This document shows positions 33,042 to 43,737 of a stretch of 64,000 bases of DNA, piece after piece. The position numbers and the translations under genes are program-made. Every line of letters begins with the position of its first letter. Position 1 is the first letter of the stretch. The stretch comes from Azorinus chamasolen (Eukaryota > Mollusca > Bivalvia > Cardiida > Solecurtidae), in contig OY755244.1 of the NCBI GenBank assembly GCA_963576725.1, positions 82,145,121-82,209,120 of the forward strand. The letters run 5' to 3'. Below the pieces are notes generated by a model, which worked only from the letters and a program-made list of their open reading frames with translations, was not told where the DNA came from and searched no databases.

Positions 33042-33045
33042 CCTA

Positions 33046-33560
33046 GTTCTGTGTAATGCGAGTGAAAGGTCTTATTTCTCAAATTTGGGCCAGGAAACTA
33101 AACCAACGAAAATATTCATACTGGGCGATGGTGCGAAATGAGGGAAACCTAAAATTTCATACTAAATGGATAAATGAATCCAGTTCAATTGTCATACCGA
33201 GAAGATTCCATTTTTTTATTTATAATGAAATGAAAACCAACGTCATCTAAGAGACAGAACAGTATTGCATGAATTTAGAACAGAAATTGAAATTGAAAAA
33301 ATAAGAATGGATCTATAGCAAACAAACTTCAAACGAAATGGAACTATTTCTCATAAGAGATGGCTGAACAGTGAAAAGTATGAGGAGGAATTTATAAAAT
33401 CACATGAAAATATAAACCCATTTTTCAAACATTGAAACAGAAAAATTCAACTTCAATCAGTACAAAACCAACGTAAAAAAATATTATACAGACGTTGGTA
33501 GACACGAACCAAAAGGAAGACAAAATGCATCGGGAAGAGACACTTTTTAGTACTTATTAA
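33046..33560 (+). other. Unidentified coding-like relic
   Basis: Plus-strand frames read ISQIWARKLNQRKYSYWAMV then RNEGNLKFHTKWINESSS, and after frame changes TEIEIEKIRMDL and HKRWLNSEKYEEEF. Codon-like composition and charged helices suggest an old coding sequence. I do not recognise a family. It may be part of a transposon or a processed host fragment. Confidence 0.35.
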
Positions 33561-33619
33561 GGCAGTTGTTAAATCAAATGAATGAATCTCCTCAACAAGT
33601 AAGAAGTCAAACAGGAGTA

Positions 33620-35580
33620 AAATAGTTATAGATAAAGAGGAGTAGCTATAGATAAAGCGGTGTAGCTATAGATAAAGAGGTGTAGCTATAGATAAAGAGG
33701 TGTAGCTATAGATAAAGAGGAGTAGATAAAGAGGAGTAGCTATAGATAAATCGGTGTAGCTATAGATAAATCGGTGTAGCTATAGATAAAGAGGTGTAGC
33801 TATAGATAAAGAGGAGTAGATAAAGAGGAGTAGCTATAGATAAAGCGGTGTAGCTATAGATAAAGAGGTGTAGCTATAGATAAAGAGTAGTTATAGATAA
33901 AGAGGAGTAGCTATAGATAAAGAGGAGTAGCTATAGATAAAGAGGTGTAGCTATAGATAAAGAGGTGTAGCTATAGATAAAGAGTAGTTATAGATAAAGA
34001 GGAGTAGCTATAGATAAAGAGGAGTAGCTATAGATAAAGAGGTGTAGCTATAGATAAAGAGGAGTAGATAAAGAGGAGTAGCTATAGATAAATCGGTGTA
34101 GCTATAGATAAATCGGTGTAGCTATAGATAAAGAGGTGTAGCTATAGATAAAGAGGAGTAGATAAAGAGGAGTAGCTATAGATAAAGCGGTGTAGCTATA
34201 GATAAAGAGGTGTAGCTATAGATAAAGAGTAGTTATAGATAAAGAGGAGTAGCTATAGATAAAGAGGAGTAGCTATAGATAAAGAGGTGTAGCTATAGAT
34301 AAAGAGGTGTAGCTATAGATAAAGAGTAGTTATAGATAAAGAGGAGTAGCTATAGATAAAGAGGAGTAGCTATAGATAAAGAGGTGTAGCTATAGACAAA
34401 GAGGTGTAGCTATAGATAAAGAGGAGTAGATAAAGAGGAGTAGCTATAGATAAAGAGGTGTAGCTATAGATAAAGAGGTGTACATGTAGCTATAGATAAA
34501 GAGGAGTAGATAAAGAGGTGTAGCTATAGATAAAGAGGTGTAGCTATAGATAAAGAGTAGTTATAGATAAAGAGGAGTAGCTATAGATAAAGAGTAGTTA
34601 TAGATAAAGAGGAGTAGCTATAGATAAAGAGGAGTAGCTATAGATAAAGAGTAGTTATAGATAAAGAGGAGTAGCTATAGATAAAGAGGAGTAGCTATAG
34701 ATAAAGAGGTGTAGCTATAGATAAAGAGGTGTAGCTATAGATAAAGAGGTGTAGCTATAGATAAAGAGGTGTAGCTATAGATAAAGAGTAGTTATAGATA
34801 AAGAGGAGTAGCTATAGATAAAGAGGAGTAGCTATAGATAAAGAGTAGTTATAGATAAAGAGGAGTAGCTATAGATAAAGAGATGTAGCTATAGATAAAG
34901 AGGAGTAGCTATAGATAAAGAGGAGTAGCTATAGATAAAGAGGAGTAGCTATAGATAAAGAGGAGTAGCTATAGATAAAGAGGTGTAGCTATAGATAAAG
35001 AGGTGTAGCTATAGATAAAGAGGAGTAGATAAAGAGGAGTAGCTATAGATAAAGCGGTGTAGCTATAGATAAAAAGGTGTAGCTATAGATAAAGAGGTGT
35101 AGCTATAGATAAAGAGGAGTAGCTATAGATAAAGAGGTGTAGCTATAGATAAAGAGGAGTAGCTATAGATAAAGAGGTGTAGTTATAGATAAAGAGTAGT
35201 TATAGATAAAGAGGTGTAGCTATAGATAAAGAGGTGTAGCTATAGATAAAGAGGAGTAGCTATAGATAAAGAGGTGTAGTTATAGATAAAGAGGAGTAGT
35301 TATAGATAAAGAGGTGTAGCTATAGATAAAGAGGTGTAGCTATAGATAAAGAGGAGTAGCTATAGATAAAGAGATGTAGCTATAGATAAAGAGGAGTAGC
35401 TATAGATAAAGTGGAGTAGCTATAGATAAAGAGGTGTAGCTATAGATAAAGAGGTGTAGCTATAGATAAAGAGGTGTAGCTATAGATAAAGAGGTGTAGC
35501 TATAGATAAAGAGGTGTAGTTATAGATAAAGAGATGTAGCTATAGATAAAGAGGTGTAGCTATAGATAAAGAGGCATGAC
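33620..35580 (+). repeat. 20-bp minisatellite, ~95 copies, with higher-order structure
   Basis: The unit is TAGCTATAGATAAAGAGGTG with variants (GGAG, TCGG, shortened GAGTAG). A block of variants beginning with two TCGG units at about 33750 recurs at about 34090, giving a higher-order period near 340 bp. Edge units (35570-35725) are diverged and carry GGCATAGC. Confidence 0.95.
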
Positions 35581-35824
35581 TATAGGTGAAGATACATAAC
35601 TATGGGTGAGGAGGCATAGCCATAGGTAAAGAAACATATCTATCTATAAAGAGGCATATCTCTATAAACAGATGTAAAGCTGAAGATACAGGGGCATAAC
35701 TATAGATAATGAGGCACCCCGCAAATTTTATGTTGTTACTACACTTTAGAATCGTCTCGAGAGACATTTCGACGAAGTAATCTCAGCAGGTAGAGAAATA
35801 AAGACGCTATTCTTGAAATTGATA

Positions 35825-36727
35825 CGAAAGAGCGGTGGTGACATTCTAAGTTCCTACTTCATAGTTCCGAGTTCAATGTTCCAAGTTCCATGTTCCGACT
35901 TCCATGTTCCGACTTCCAAGTTCCATGTTCCGACTTTCGACTTCCAAGTACCATGTTCCGACTTCCAAGTACCATGTTCCGACTTCCATGTTCCGACTTC
36001 CAAGTTCCAAGTTCCATCCGACATCCAAGTTCCAAGTTTCATGTTTCGACTGCCAATTTCTATGTTCTGACTTCTAAGTTCCATGTTCCGACTTCCATGT
36101 TCCGACTTCCACGTTCCATGTGTAAACATACGAAAGCCCGGTGGTGACATTCTAAGTTCCTTCTTCGTTGTTCCGGGTTACAAGTTCCAAGTTCCGACTT
36201 CCAAGTTCTTACTTCTTTCTTCCAAGATAATTTGCTATATGGTTATTGTATTTTGTTTACGCCCGAGTTCCAAGTTCCTTCTTCTTAGTTCCGACTTCCA
36301 AGTTCCGACTTCCATGTTCCAAGTTCCGACTTCCATGTTCCAACTTCCATGTTCCAAGTTCCGACTTCCATGTTCGAATTTCCGACTTCCAAGTTCCATG
36401 TTCCAAATTTCATGTTTCAAGTTCCGACTTCCATGTTCCAAGTTCCGACGTCCAAGTTCCAACTTCCATGTTCCAAGTTCCGACTTCCATGTTCGAATTT
36501 CCAACTTCCAAGTGCAAACTTCCATGTTCCAAGTTCCGACTTCCAAGTTCTCACTTCCATGTTCCAAGTTCCGACTTCCAAGTTCCAAGTTCCGACTTCT
36601 ATGTTTCGTGCGTCGCATCACGTGGCACATAGCATAATGCTATTTATATTAGATTTTCCACTTTTTGTCAGAACATGGAACTCGGAACTATGAAGTAGGA
36701 ACATAGAATGTCACCACCGGGCTTTCG
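35825..36727. mobile_element. 0.9-kb element: ~50-bp inverted ends with a minisatellite interior
   Basis: The left end GAGCGGTGGTGACATTCTAA, with TCCTACTTCATAGTTCCGAG, is inverted at the right as CTCGGAACTATGAAGTAGGA and AGAATGTCACCACCGGGCTT. Almost the whole interior is TTCCAAG/TTCCGAC/TTCCATG alternation. A partial internal copy of the left end is at 36128-36165. The long frames on both strands (up to 184 residues) are artefacts of the repeat. Confidence 0.85.
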
Positions 36728-37065
36728 AAAATTAAGGTTTGATTTACGCATCTTAGTCATGCCTTTGTTCAAAGGTGTCCATATTTTATTTATGAAATAT
36801 TCGCTATAACCTTTATCTTTATAAATATTCAAATAAACATTTTAATCGGATGGATTATTATGTATGCATTATGAAAAAGTGAATTTTGAACATGGCAAAA
36901 AACGTTGGAAACTGGAGAATCAAATATATATTATTTCATAAGTAGCAAGAGCAGACCCAGATCAGACAGGAGTCATCTGATCTGGGTATACACTGTTTAC
37001 AAAACGTTATTAGGTAAAGCGTTAGACTAGTCCATATTTGTGGCAATGAATTACCGAACTTGACA
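36728..37065. other. Unassigned, includes a dispersed-repeat copy
   Basis: GCAGACCCAGATCAGACAGG at about 36952 belongs to the GTAGACCCAGATC dispersed repeat. No gene. Confidence 0.45.
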
Positions 37066-37276
37066 GTATTTGCTGATCAAACACCGTATATATACTCTGT
37101 ATAGGAGCTGATCAAACACCGTATATATACTCTGTTGTGGACCTGATCAAACACCGTATATATACTCTGTATAGGACCTGATCAAACACCGTATATATAC
37201 TCTGTATAGGAGCTGATCAAACACCGTATATATACTCTGTATAGGACCTGATCAAACACCGTATATATACTCTGTT
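37066..37276. repeat. ~35-bp minisatellite, six copies
   Basis: CTGATCAAACACCGTATATA followed by TACTCTGTATAGGA repeats, with two units ending TTGTG. Confidence 0.95.
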
Positions 37277-37304
37277 GTGCCAATATTTTGGCAGGCGTCT
37301 CTAT

Positions 37305-37486
37305 CGAGTGAAGCGTTAGATAATGCGTGTCTACTGAACAATGCTACTTGCTGAAGCGTTAGATAATGCGTGTCTACTGAACAATGCTACTTGCTGAAGC
37401 GTTAGATAATGCGTGTCTACTGAACAATGCTACTTGCTGAAGCGTTAGATAATGCGTGTCTACTGAACAATGCTACTTGCTGAAGC
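37305..37486. repeat. 43-bp minisatellite, four copies
   Basis: GAAGCGTTAGATAATGCGTG then TCTACTGAACAATGCTACTTGCT repeat almost without change. Confidence 0.95.
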
Positions 37487-37629
37487 TTGAGTGTGGTTAA
37501 ATATAGCATATTGTCTTTTAATGAACGATGCATAGAGTTTGCTATGTATCTGTTCAAGATCTTAAATATTTGGTTCCGTAATAACAATGGATATCATTTA
37601 TCATTCCCGATCGTTATTTATCAGAACTC

Positions 37630-37745
37630 TTCTTCGCTAGCTGGCCATAACCTATCATTTATAACATACACTTCGCTAGCTGGCCATAACCTATTATTTA
37701 TAACATACACTTCGCTAGCTGGCCATTACCTATCATTTATAACAT
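37630..37745. repeat. 39-bp minisatellite, three copies
   Basis: CTTCGCTAGCTGGCCATAAC then CTATCATTTATAACATACA. The open frame through it (37487-37777) is low in support. Confidence 0.95.
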
Positions 37746-37819
37746 ACATATTGTTTTCAAAACGTTTCATTTTATAGAACGAATATCAGAATTCTCTAAT
37801 CCATAGTTACGCATATTAA

Positions 37820-37990
37820 CGCCTTGCAAACAGTGTAGACCCAGATCAGACTACCCCTGAAGGATATGGGTCAGCTCTGTTTGCTTATGCAACACTATAG
37901 ATCATATTCTACATTTTCTGTCATTGCCAAATGTTCATGTGTTCATATATCTTATAGTTATAATGTCATTATTTTTCACATGAATATTCA
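37820..37990. repeat. Dispersed repeat copy (GTAGACCCAGATC family)
   Basis: GTGTAGACCCAGATCAGACT, CTCTGTTTGCTTATGCAAC and GTCATTATTTTTCACATGAA match 22115-22320 and 23230-23430. Confidence 0.7.
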
Positions 37991-38093
37991 TGAAGTTACG
38001 AATAATACAATGTATAAGTTCCAACCCGAAAACAAAATAAGTTATGTCTCTTTTCGTCTGTTTGAAGTCTATATGTTTTACTTTAAGCTCCAG

Positions 38094-38235
38094 GTCCAAG
38101 ACGTTTGACATAAGAGGGACATATTTGGATGAAAAATGGCCGGAAGTTGTAACAAAGTCGTTGCAAGACCCGATAGGTCCACCGCCATCTTATAAATGTG
38201 TGCAGGACTCTTCCCCGCAATACTCACATCTCTGA
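38094..38235 (+). CDS. Last exon, cytoplasmic tail of the membrane protein
   Basis: After TTTACTTTAAGCTCCAG the frame reads SKTFDIRGTYLDEKWPEVVT then KSLQDPIGPPPSYKCVQDSS and PQYSHL with a TGA stop. The exon begins with the third base of a codon, which fits the phase-2 end of the transmembrane exon at 25904-26006 (GG|G, glycine). PPSY is a PPxY motif of the type bound by WW domains. The terminal YSHL has the YxxL/YxxPhi form used for sorting or SH2 binding. The joined tail would be about 48 residues. Additional exons between the two cannot be excluded, nor can a different partner exon. Confidence 0.6.
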
Positions 38236-38755
38236 CACATTTACTTACGGCAGTTCTACCGATGATGGCACAACGTGTTCTTATAACACATGGGGAATAA
38301 TTCCACCTGCATTCTTCCTAATCTGACATCGTGTGTAACTTTTATTCATTGTCAGCTTGTCGTCGTTGGCTTTTATATTCTCTTATACGGAGGCGACAGA
38401 GGACCCGAAATGCTTTTTTTCCGGGAAGTAATTGCGATAAAGTGACACCCCAACTCATACAGCGCAGTTTCCTCCCTTGACCACCGTCATAAATAAGGAA
38501 TATTTATACAAGAAAAATTATCAAAGTCGCCGGAAGTATGTTTCAACATCATTTTGTGTAAAGATCAGCGCGCTTAAGCCAATCTTTGTACAGCAAACTG
38601 TGTATAAATATATTTAATTGTTTGTTTGTGTTGATAAACAGAACAGAACAGAACGTACTTTTATTCATATATATAATGCCGCGTTAAACTCGGACATGCT
38701 TACAAAGAAATTTATGAAGAAATTGTGAGCATATATGGGGGTTAGCAATGTAATA
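38236..38755. other. Probable 3' untranslated and intergenic DNA
   Basis: No further frame. A canonical AATAAA is not obvious; ATAAATAAGG occurs at about 38490. Several GC-rich phrases (CGTCGTTGGC) appear. Confidence 0.4.
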
Positions 38756-38756
38756 T

Positions 38757-39110
38757 ACAACTGTTTGTAGATGGGCTAAGCGTTTTGCTTCTGGGAGGGA
38801 ACCTTGTGAAAACAACCCTAAAAGTGGCCGAAAGGTCAGCAACAGTACCAAAGTTTCTGAAGCTAAAATACGCGAATTGCTGAAAGAAGATTCTCGGTAT
38901 ACAATTCGCTTGCAGGTGTTTCATTATCAACAGTTAACTTTATTTTGAAAAAGAAGTTTTGCGTTAGGACAACCACAGCTCGCTGGTTACCCCATATTCT
39001 CTCTGATGTGTGAAATGTGCCAGGAAATTATTAAAGCTATGCAAAAATATGGCGAAAATGTTTTTTACCAGATGGTAACTGGTGATGAATCGTGGATTTA
39101 CTTTTTATGG
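38757..39110 (+). pseudogene. mariner transposase, N-terminal part
   Basis: VCRWAKRFASGREPCENNPK then SGRKVSNSTKVSE and KIRELLKEDSRYTIR form the DNA-binding (HTH) part with a GR(P/K)V linker. Shifted frames give LKKKFCVRTTTARWLPHILS. The frame ends ENVFYQMVTGDESWIYFLW, which holds the first catalytic aspartate (TGDES). Sequence stops matching immediately after the W codon, where foreign DNA begins. The rest lies at 40979-41313. Multiple stops show that it is inactive. Confidence 0.85.
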
Positions 39111-40978
39111 CGTTCGGAACGCCATATAGCAGTCGGTCTCTTTACGGCAACGAGTTCACTTGTCTAGTGAACATGCGCAAGACAAAATAGTTTTCTTCAA
39201 GTCTGCACTAGTTTGGTTGTAAAATGTTCATGTATTTGTTTACTCTTCATGTATAATAATAATTCGCTGTGTGAGATAATTACTACTAATCTACACAAAG
39301 ACAAACTTTTTAAAAGTTTTGAATTTTAATAAACTCCAAGTACGTCGATGCTCCAGAGTGGGCCCTGTACTTTAATCGGAAGAAGAAGAAGACGCGAACG
39401 AATATTTTTACCGTAGTTTTCGCAACACCTTGGCGTTCTAAAGCAGAAGGAATATAGCCGAGGTTTCCGATTGCATTTTTATACACATTCGTAACTGATT
39501 AGAATATAGACCTACATCTTCAGCCAATCAAACTGCATTTTGCATCGTATTCGGTCATTTCCGTTTGACCCGTACTCAAAATTAGAAATAGGAAGTTTCA
39601 TAAAGTACAAGGTCAAAGAAATCTAAAATAATCAACCAATGAAATTCGGAATTCCCATATACACATTTATCACGCATCGAACAGCGTGTTTTGACTATGG
39701 CACCCAACCTCAACACAAGTCTAAGTCTTACAAGAAGTAAAACCGTAAAAACACGGGGTTCTATCGGCTTATCAAAGTAAGTATTATCCATAGAAGGTTT
39801 TCAACACATATTCAATCAAATTATATTCCAGTGTCAATAACAACTGTGAAAATAAGAGTCTCTTCTATGTATCGTGTAACCGCCGAGTCGCCGACACTGT
39901 CGTTTGCTCAAGACGTTTGTGTCGTGTAAAAGCGAAAGTAGGTAGCAATTTGTTGAAATGTCTTTCCCAGCTTACAACTCTACTTCAGACTGTAGTTCTG
40001 AATTTGAGTTTCATCAGGTTCCAAACAACTACCGTAATTGTATGTACATGTATGGATCTACTTAGTAATTAAAAATAAAAACACTCTACCTTCAAATTTG
40101 TAAGCAGACTACATTTATTCAAAATAAACGAGTGCTGAACATGGAAAAATAAATGTTATGTGTAAGAATTAGTTGAACAAAAAATGTAGGATTATAGGTA
40201 GCCTTTGTATCATTCTGATGTTGTGCTTCAGTTTTTGCATCAGCTTTGGACATGAAAGCATTAATTGACCCTTTACTTCATGAATATTCATATAAGAAAT
40301 AATGACATCATGAATATAATTAAGATATTCTTTTGTCATAGTAGAAACTAGAAGCATGTCTAGATATAAACAGCAGATCGTGAGATGGCTCCTTTTGCTT
40401 CAGTCTGTCATATTTTTATGCCCCCAATCAAGGGGGGGGGGGGGGGCTGACTTTGTTGGTTTGTTGGCTTGGCTCAAACTTTAATGTTGGCAATAACATT
40501 GTAGCCATTGCACATACATACTTCAAACCTGGCATGCATATGCAACTTACAGAGGCGAACATTTTTTATTTATTTATTTTTTTATTTTTTTTTGGGGGGG
40601 GGGGGGTGTGAGGGGGGGGCTTATTAAAATCAAGGTTATATAACAGTTAAATGTCACATTACGGGTCAAATTTATATTTGTCACAATCAGGGGCATAGTG
40701 TTTCACAAAAATGTGTTGTTATTAATACTGTTACTAATTCCAAGACGTTATTGTTATTAACGTGTACATCAATTTCCCCCCTTACACATAACATCCATAT
40801 CAAACCCGAACGCCATTATGGCCATTCAGGCCTTTGATTTGAGTCTCATCGTTAGATGAGTAATAGGATCTGGACTACAAAGTCAGCTACAAGTCAGCTA
40901 CAATGCCTTGCATGCCAATAGGATCTGGACTACAGAGTCAGCTACAATGCCTTGCATGCCAAAAGGCCAATCAGCCTG
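39111..40978. other. 1.87-kb insertion splitting the mariner gene
   Basis: It starts CGTTCGGAACGCCATATAGC. It includes a region with ATGCCCCCAATC and G-runs (40420-40620), a dispersed-repeat tail (CCCTTTACTTCATGAATATT at 40270) and a 45-bp direct duplication (AATAGGATCTGGACTACA at 40861 and 40917). No gene was recognised; a minus frame at 39582-39791 is unsupported. Confidence 0.55.
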
Positions 40979-41313
40979 CGTAAAATGTTGTACGCAATTT
41001 TCTTTACTGCACGTGGTCAAGCAATACAGGTACCAGTACCAAAGGGGAGAGGTGTTAATGCAAGGTTTTACCGTGACAAAGTTTTAAAAAAAAATGAAAA
41101 AGTACTTATGTGAAGTTCGACCAAAGAGTGGATTGAAACACCTCAAATTGCTTCACGACAATGCGCCATCAAACAAGGCAGCACTTGTAACAGACCTTTT
41201 GCAAAAACAACACGTGACTGTACTGCCACACCCTCCATATTCGCCAGATTTGGCCCCGTCTGACTTCTTTTTATTCTCGAAGTTAAAGAAAATGCTTGCT
41301 AGTAGAATTTTGA
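40979..41313 (+). pseudogene. mariner transposase, C-terminal part
   Basis: KMLYAIFFTARGQAIQVPVP then GRGVNARFYRDKVL, followed by a 1-nt frameshift and LKHLKLLHDNAPSNKAALVT, LLQKQHVTVLPHPPYSPDLA and PSDFFLFSKLKKML. The second and third catalytic aspartates (HDN and PSD) are 34 residues apart, so the element is a mariner of the D,D34D class. The part between TGDESW and KMLYA is missing. It ends abruptly after MLASR. Confidence 0.9.
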
Positions 41314-41319
41314 ACTTTA

Positions 41320-42109
41320 TTTCGTATATAAGGCCACCGGTCCATAAACATATATGTACATAAATAAACAAATACATTTTTAACATATTACTGACCCGCA
41401 AGTACTACTAACATCTATATTAGTAGGCATTAGAATAGGTACTCTACATTACTGTAACGCCTTCTCAACAGATTCATCATTTATCTATGTTTGAACGGTG
41501 AATACATTACACGTATTTATAAATGCTACCCAATTTATTAGTTGTAGTATGCGCTCAGTCCCACTTACATGTATACATCAGCAAAATATAAACATGTTCT
41601 AGGACATCCGCAATGACATAGTACGGTTAACATTGCATACATATACATAATCCTGCACACCCGTATACCTACTGGCGCCTTAACGAAACAAAACTTAAGG
41701 TGCCGTGGGTACTGGGTGTATTGTTAGCTAAAATTTCATCTATGTTATCCTTCTACCATAGCAAAACGAAAATTAAGGTTTTATGTTTACACTATTAAAG
41801 GCAAGGTGAACAGTACTGCATCCGAACACAAGAGAAAATACTTCAGTACGATATACTTTTATCGGGTGTTTCCGTTCAGGTGGATACGTGTCTCAACGGA
41901 AAGGCTCGAAGATGTTATGTACAATTAAACTAGACATGTACAAGTAAGCTAGACATAAACAAACTATCTGAATAGCGCAATATACTTCGTAAAGGAACGA
42001 TTTATCTTGCGTGAAGCGGTGACCATTCTAGCACAGGATACGTTAAGATTGCTGCAAGTGGAACCCTTTGACCGAGGACTTTGCTGTTTAACTTTCATTA
42101 TATAACATT
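41320..42109. other. 0.8 kb without a supported gene
   Basis: Ordinary AT-rich sequence; only chance frames. Confidence 0.4.
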
Positions 42110-43430
42110 TTGTTTTACCCTACGGTCCCAAAAACACACCAATCAATCTATCAAACAGGTATTAGCAGGACACATCCACTACAGTGCAATAAAACCTTTC
42201 ATCTGACACTTTTCCTAAATAAAGAAATTATACATTGTTAGTCACTACACTGTAGAGAAAGTATCCTGCAAACAATTTCCACCTCATGGGCCCGTCACAC
42301 CATGACGTTCTGGTCAGTGTTCTCTGGCGTTTGAGGAAACGTTTGTAGTGGCCCATGTTCGCTGGGATAGCGCCAGATGAGCGTTGTGTGAACGTCGGTG
42401 ATCGCCGGGAATCGGCGGAGAACGCTGATCCGGAAATAAAAGTTTTGAACATGCACAAAAGTTCTCACTGAGACCAACGTTCTTCAACGTTTAATTTTAA
42501 ACGCTGAAAAACGTTTAAGCACGTTAATGGAACGTTTTACTAACGTTCGAATATCGTTACTCTAGCGTTACTTGGTTATTACTAATCGTTTGCTTTGCAG
42601 TGAACGACTCACTGGCGACCTGCCAGCGACCGCTGAACGGTCCCCTAGCGCACGCAGCGTGTGACTAAAGTCAAACGAACGCCAAAACGCTATTCCGTCG
42701 TTATTCACACGTTAGTCACACGCTCAACACGCTCGTCTAACGTTCACAATTCGTTCTTTGTGCGCCAGTGGAACGTCAGCACACGCTAATGGTTTTCAGG
42801 GGTATATTACATGGTCGCTGTTACACGCTTCTCGCGCGTAAGACACACGCTAGTCATGCGTTAGGTAGGCCTACACGTTTATTACACGTCAGATATGTCA
42901 TCCTCACTCTAGAACGCTAAGAAATTGAACGATTGAAATGTTCAGAGAACGTTGACCAGACCGTCATGGGTTGACGGCCCCTTCACTGCTATGTGTCATG
43001 ACGATATGTACGACCTTAATATCAAATTCCGTAATCTATACAATCTATCATTTACTTACTGTGTTACTTAATAATCTAGTAATTATGTACTACAGAAACC
43101 GTAACATAAACATCCCAGTCAAAGGATCAATCAGCTGTTAACAAGGCACAAACACTGCAGTGCAATACAACCTTCTATCTAAACACTACCCCATATCTAT
43201 CTAAACACTACCCCATATATATCTAAACACTACCCCATATCTATCTAAACACTACCCCATACGAATAAAAATCATACAATGTTAGCCACTACACTGTAGA
43301 GAATTTGTCCTGCAAACAATTTATCCCTTACTACTACATGCATGTATTAGGCTAGTATTGCCTTTAATATCAAACTCCATAACCTATACAATCTATGCGT
43401 TACCTTACATGTTTAATCTAAAGAATAAAA
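42110..43430. repeat. Direct duplication (~300 bp unit), first copy interrupted
   Basis: CACTACACTGTAGAGAA and TCCTGCAAACAATTT occur at 42244-42280 and 43285-43322. CAGTGCAATA occurs at 42182 and 43158. AATATCAAA(T/C)TCC(G/A)TAA(T/C)CTATACAATCTAT occurs at 43019 and 43367. The first copy carries the inserted element at 42287-42983. The second has a 22-bp minisatellite at 43180-43262 (ATCTATCTAAACACTACCCC, four copies). Confidence 0.8.
42287..42983. mobile_element. 0.7-kb TIR element rich in ACGTT motifs
   Basis: The left end GGGCCCGTCACACCATGACG, with TTCTGGTCAGTGTTCTCTG, is matched at the right by CAGAGAACGTTGACCAGA-type sequence and CCGTCATGGGTTGACGGCCC, inverted. The interior repeats AACGTT/CACGCTA-like phrases. 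No transposase is seen. The superfamily is undetermined, as the target duplication is unclear. Confidence 0.8.
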
Positions 43431-43737
43431 TACTTTAGTGATACCTGAAATTAATCTAAGGAAAAGTCAATATATAATTAATACATGATAGTTGAAAAGG
43501 CTATATCATACTGTTAGAGAACTGTCTTTTAGTCTAGTTAGATAGAGCCGATTTCAACATCAATTTGCGTAAGTTTGTCTTAATTTATTAGCATAGTATA
43601 AATACATTACTAGTTTTCGTAGTAATTCAATATCTGTATTTGCAATCAGCATATACAAAAACTTGCTTAAAGAAAATATTGTAAGAGGAATGTCTCTGGC
43701 TCCGCAATATACCAGTGCCTAATGAGTATATCTAAAA
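43431..43737. other. Unassigned
   Basis: Nothing recognised. Confidence 0.35.

Larger units (their letters stand above)
31770..33045 (-). mobile_element. Penelope-like element, C-terminal endonuclease end and 3' tail
   Basis: Reading the minus strand from 33045: a Zn-finger linker, the GIY-YIG endonuclease (32646-32300), an endonuclease C-terminal segment (32090-31930) and the 3' tail with ATGACGTCATTTGATGACGT. The RT expected upstream was not recognised. This is the canonical order (endonuclease C-terminal), unlike the Naiad elements in this window. Confidence 0.75.

Noticed and set aside
35813..36693. Frames of up to 184 residues rich in FRLPCSKFQVP
   Set aside because: They are simple TTCC-based repeat on both strands within an inverted-repeat element; not a protein gene.
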